Below are positions 43,605 to 45,024 of a stretch of DNA of 45,024 nucleotides, piece by piece (position 1 is the stretch's first letter; each line of letters begins with the position of its first letter). The stretch lies in NCBI GenBank assembly GCA_945870315.1, contig CAMBRR010000007.1, forward strand, positions 1-45,024, read 5' to 3'. The notes under the pieces were generated by a model. It did no database searches. It saw nothing but the letters and a program-made list of their open reading frames with translations, and was not told the origin of the DNA. A program made the translations under genes and the position numbers. Source of the stretch: an uncultured Bacteroidales bacterium (lineage in GTDB: Bacteria > Bacteroidota > Bacteroidia > Bacteroidales > UBA932).

Positions 43605-44879
43605 ATGCAGATGACAATACTATTTTCAGTTATCATTTTCGTGATCATCACACTGATCCTGGTTACGCTCCTGCTTTTTATCAAAGCAAAGCTTACTCCT
43701 TCAGGTAAAGTGAAGATCAACATCAACGACGGCAACAAGATTGTCGAGGTTACCCCTGGCGGCAACCTGCTGAACACTCTTGCCGAGCAGAAAATCTTCC
43801 TCCCTTCAGCCTGTGGCGGTAAAGGTGCCTGCGGTCAGTGCAAATGCCGCGTGACCGAAGGCGGTGGCGAGATTCTCCCTACCGAGGTCGGTTTCTTCAA
43901 CCGCAAGCAGATAGCAAACCACTGGAGACTCGGCTGTCAGGTCAAAGTCAAGGAGGACCTCAGCATCGAGATCCCGGCATCGGCCCTCAGCGTGAAGAAA
44001 CTTGAATGTGAGGTTATCAGCAACGACAACGTGGCAACCTTCATCAAGGAATTCACCGTGAAGCTTCCGGAAGGCGAGCATCTTGAGTTCAAGAGCGGTG
44101 AGTACATCCAGATTGACATCCCGGCCTACGAGCTCGACTTCAAGGACATGGATGTGGATGACATCTACAAAGGTGACTGGGAGAAATTTGGAATGTTCAA
44201 CCTCCATACATCAAACCCTGTTCCTACAGTCCGTGCATACTCCATGGCCTCTTACCCTGGAGAGAAAGGAATCATAAAGCTCAACGTTCGAATTGCAACT
44301 CCTCCGTTTGACAGGAGCGTTCCACGTGAACAGGGTCCTAAATTCCTCCCTGTAAACCCAGGTATCGGTTCAACATACGTCTTTACACGCAAGCCTGGTG
44401 ACAAGGTCATCATCAGCGGTCCTTTCGGAGAGTTCCTTCTCCCGAAGAACGACCCGGATTCACAGGAGTACATCTTCGTAGGCGGCGGTGCAGGTATGGC
44501 ACCTCTCCGCAGCCACATCATGGAGCTCTTCAAGACCCTGAAGACAAAGAAGGAGGTTCACTACTTCTATGGTGCCCGCGCCCTCGTCGAGGCATTCTAC
44601 CTCGAAGACTTCGCAGAAATCGAGAAGGAGTTCCCGAACTTCCACTTCCATCTCGCTCTCGACCGTCCGGATCCGGCAGCCGATGCAGCAGGAGTGAAGT
44701 ATGTTGCAGGCTTCGTCCACAATGTAATGTACGAGACATATCTGAAGGAGCACGAAGCTCCGGAGGACATCAAGTACTTCATGTGCGGTCCTCCAATGAT
44801 GGTCAACTGCGTGAACCAGCTGCTTGACAACCTTGGAGTTCCACCTGAGAACATCCTCTACGATAACTTCGGTGCATAA
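43605..44879 (+). CDS. nqrF: Na+-NQR subunit F, NADH-oxidising
   Basis: This 424-residue protein is anchored by one N-terminal helix (ILFSVIIFVIITLILVTLLL). A ferredoxin domain follows, with 2Fe-2S ligands Cys70, Cys76, Cys79 and Cys111 (SACGGKGACGQCKC ... RLGC). A ferredoxin-NADP reductase-like module binds FAD (RAYSMASYP) and NADH (GGGAGMAPLRSH, CGPPMMVNCV). It accepts hydride from NADH and passes electrons into the complex. It is the last gene of the operon and is followed by a strong terminator. Length is slightly above the usual 405-410. Confidence 0.98.
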   Translation: MQMTILFSVIIFVIITLILVTLLLFIKAKLTPSGKVKININDGNKIVEVTPGGNLLNTLAEQKIFLPSACGGKGACGQCKCRVTEGGGEILPTEVGFFNRKQIANHWRLGCQVKVKEDLSIEIPASALSVKKLECEVISNDNVATFIKEFTVKLPEGEHLEFKSGEYIQIDIPAYELDFKDMDVDDIYKGDWEKFGMFNLHTSNPVPTVRAYSMASYPGEKGIIKLNVRIATPPFDRSVPREQGPKFLPVNPGIGSTYVFTRKPGDKVIISGPFGEFLLPKNDPDSQEYIFVGGGAGMAPLRSHIMELFKTLKTKKEVHYFYGARALVEAFYLEDFAEIEKEFPNFHFHLALDRPDPAADAAGVKYVAGFVHNVMYETYLKEHEAPEDIKYFMCGPPMMVNCVNQLLDNLGVPPENILYDNFGA

Positions 44880-44890
44880 GCGTACATAAT

Positions 44891-44942
44891 AAGAAAAGGG
44901 GTGGCTGTCAGTCTTTTGACTTTCAGCCACCTCTTTCTTTTT
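44891..44942 (+). terminator. Rho-independent terminator of the nqr operon
   Basis: GGTGGCTG (44900-44907) pairs with CAGCCACC (44924-44931), with an inner AGTC/GACT stem around TTTT and flanking A-rich/T-rich arms that extend the pairing. A T-rich tail follows. Confidence 0.85.
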
Positions 44943-44948
44943 CCAATT

Positions 44949-45008
44949 GCTGGAGCTTACCCTTACTTGCGTGAATTTTGATTCATTTTGTACAATTAAT
45001 GCTCCAGC
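44949..45008. repeat. Inverted repeat at the window edge
   Basis: GCTGGAGC (44949-44956) and GCTCCAGC (45001-45008) are perfect inverted copies 44 bp apart, followed by a small CCGAA/TTCGG hairpin. No gene is evident in the last 80 bp, and the rest of the structure would lie outside the window. Confidence 0.3.
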
Positions 45009-45024
45009 TCCGAAGTTTTCGGCT

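Noticed and set aside
44530..44930. Minus-strand open frames over the end of nqrF
   Set aside because: They are shadows of nqrF and its terminator, with no recognisable protein.

Overview
The window looks like chromosome of an anaerobic Bacteroidota, most likely order Bacteroidales. The signs are four fimbrillin-type lipoproteins with DUF3575 and DUF5119 partners, a SusC/SusD pair, BACON, DUF4458, DUF4984 and DUF5003 type lipoproteins, and Bacteroidetes promoters (-33 TTTG, -7 TAnnTTTG). A complete Na+-translocating NADH:quinone reductase and a 30-residue COX24-like basic protein fit the same group. I cannot name a genus from sequence alone. No tRNA, rRNA or CRISPR array was seen.

Layout. 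(a) 1-12112, minus strand: a fimbrial (Mfa/Fim-type) operon running off the left edge. In transcription order it has an OmpA-like/DUF3575 protein, a DUF5119-type lipoprotein, four fimbrillin-family lipoproteins, a 650-residue lipoprotein and a DUF4906-like protein of more than 1,050 residues. Its promoter at about 12172-12204 carries a run of nine G between the -33 and -7 boxes and has a palindrome just upstream. (b) 12273-13030: a 758-bp IS66-like element without a transposase. (c) 13034-18092, minus: a housekeeping operon lon-ung-coaD-(two-domain thioredoxin-like protein). (d) 18235-20397, plus: HU-like protein, a 30-aa basic protein and RNase G. (e) 20426-35001, minus: a nine-gene operon of SusC, SusD, DUF4984-type, DUF5003-type, LRR (DUF4458), BACON-LRR, subtilisin-like S8 protease, DUF1573 and a small lipoprotein. 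It is preceded by a separately promoted DUF4493/DUF6359-like lipoprotein gene (35058-36149) with three 21-bp-phased direct repeats upstream. (f) 36425-38842, minus: UvrD/PcrA helicase. (g) 38917-44879, plus: nqrABCDEF with a strong terminator.

How the genes may work together. The left operon would build a surface fimbria, with one abundant shaft subunit, minor subunits and large tip or accessory proteins. The right operon looks like a surface nutrient-capture system in which a lipoprotein protease cuts protein, LRR/BACON lipoproteins bind substrate or partners, and SusCD imports the products; peptide as substrate is an inference. The most interesting observations are the homopolymeric tract inside the fimbrial promoter (possible phase variation), the 21-bp-phased repeats (LytTR-like geometry), the AT-rich trefoil-like insertion in the 650-aa fimbrial lipoprotein, the transposase-less IS66-like element and the protease-SusCD-LRR operon.
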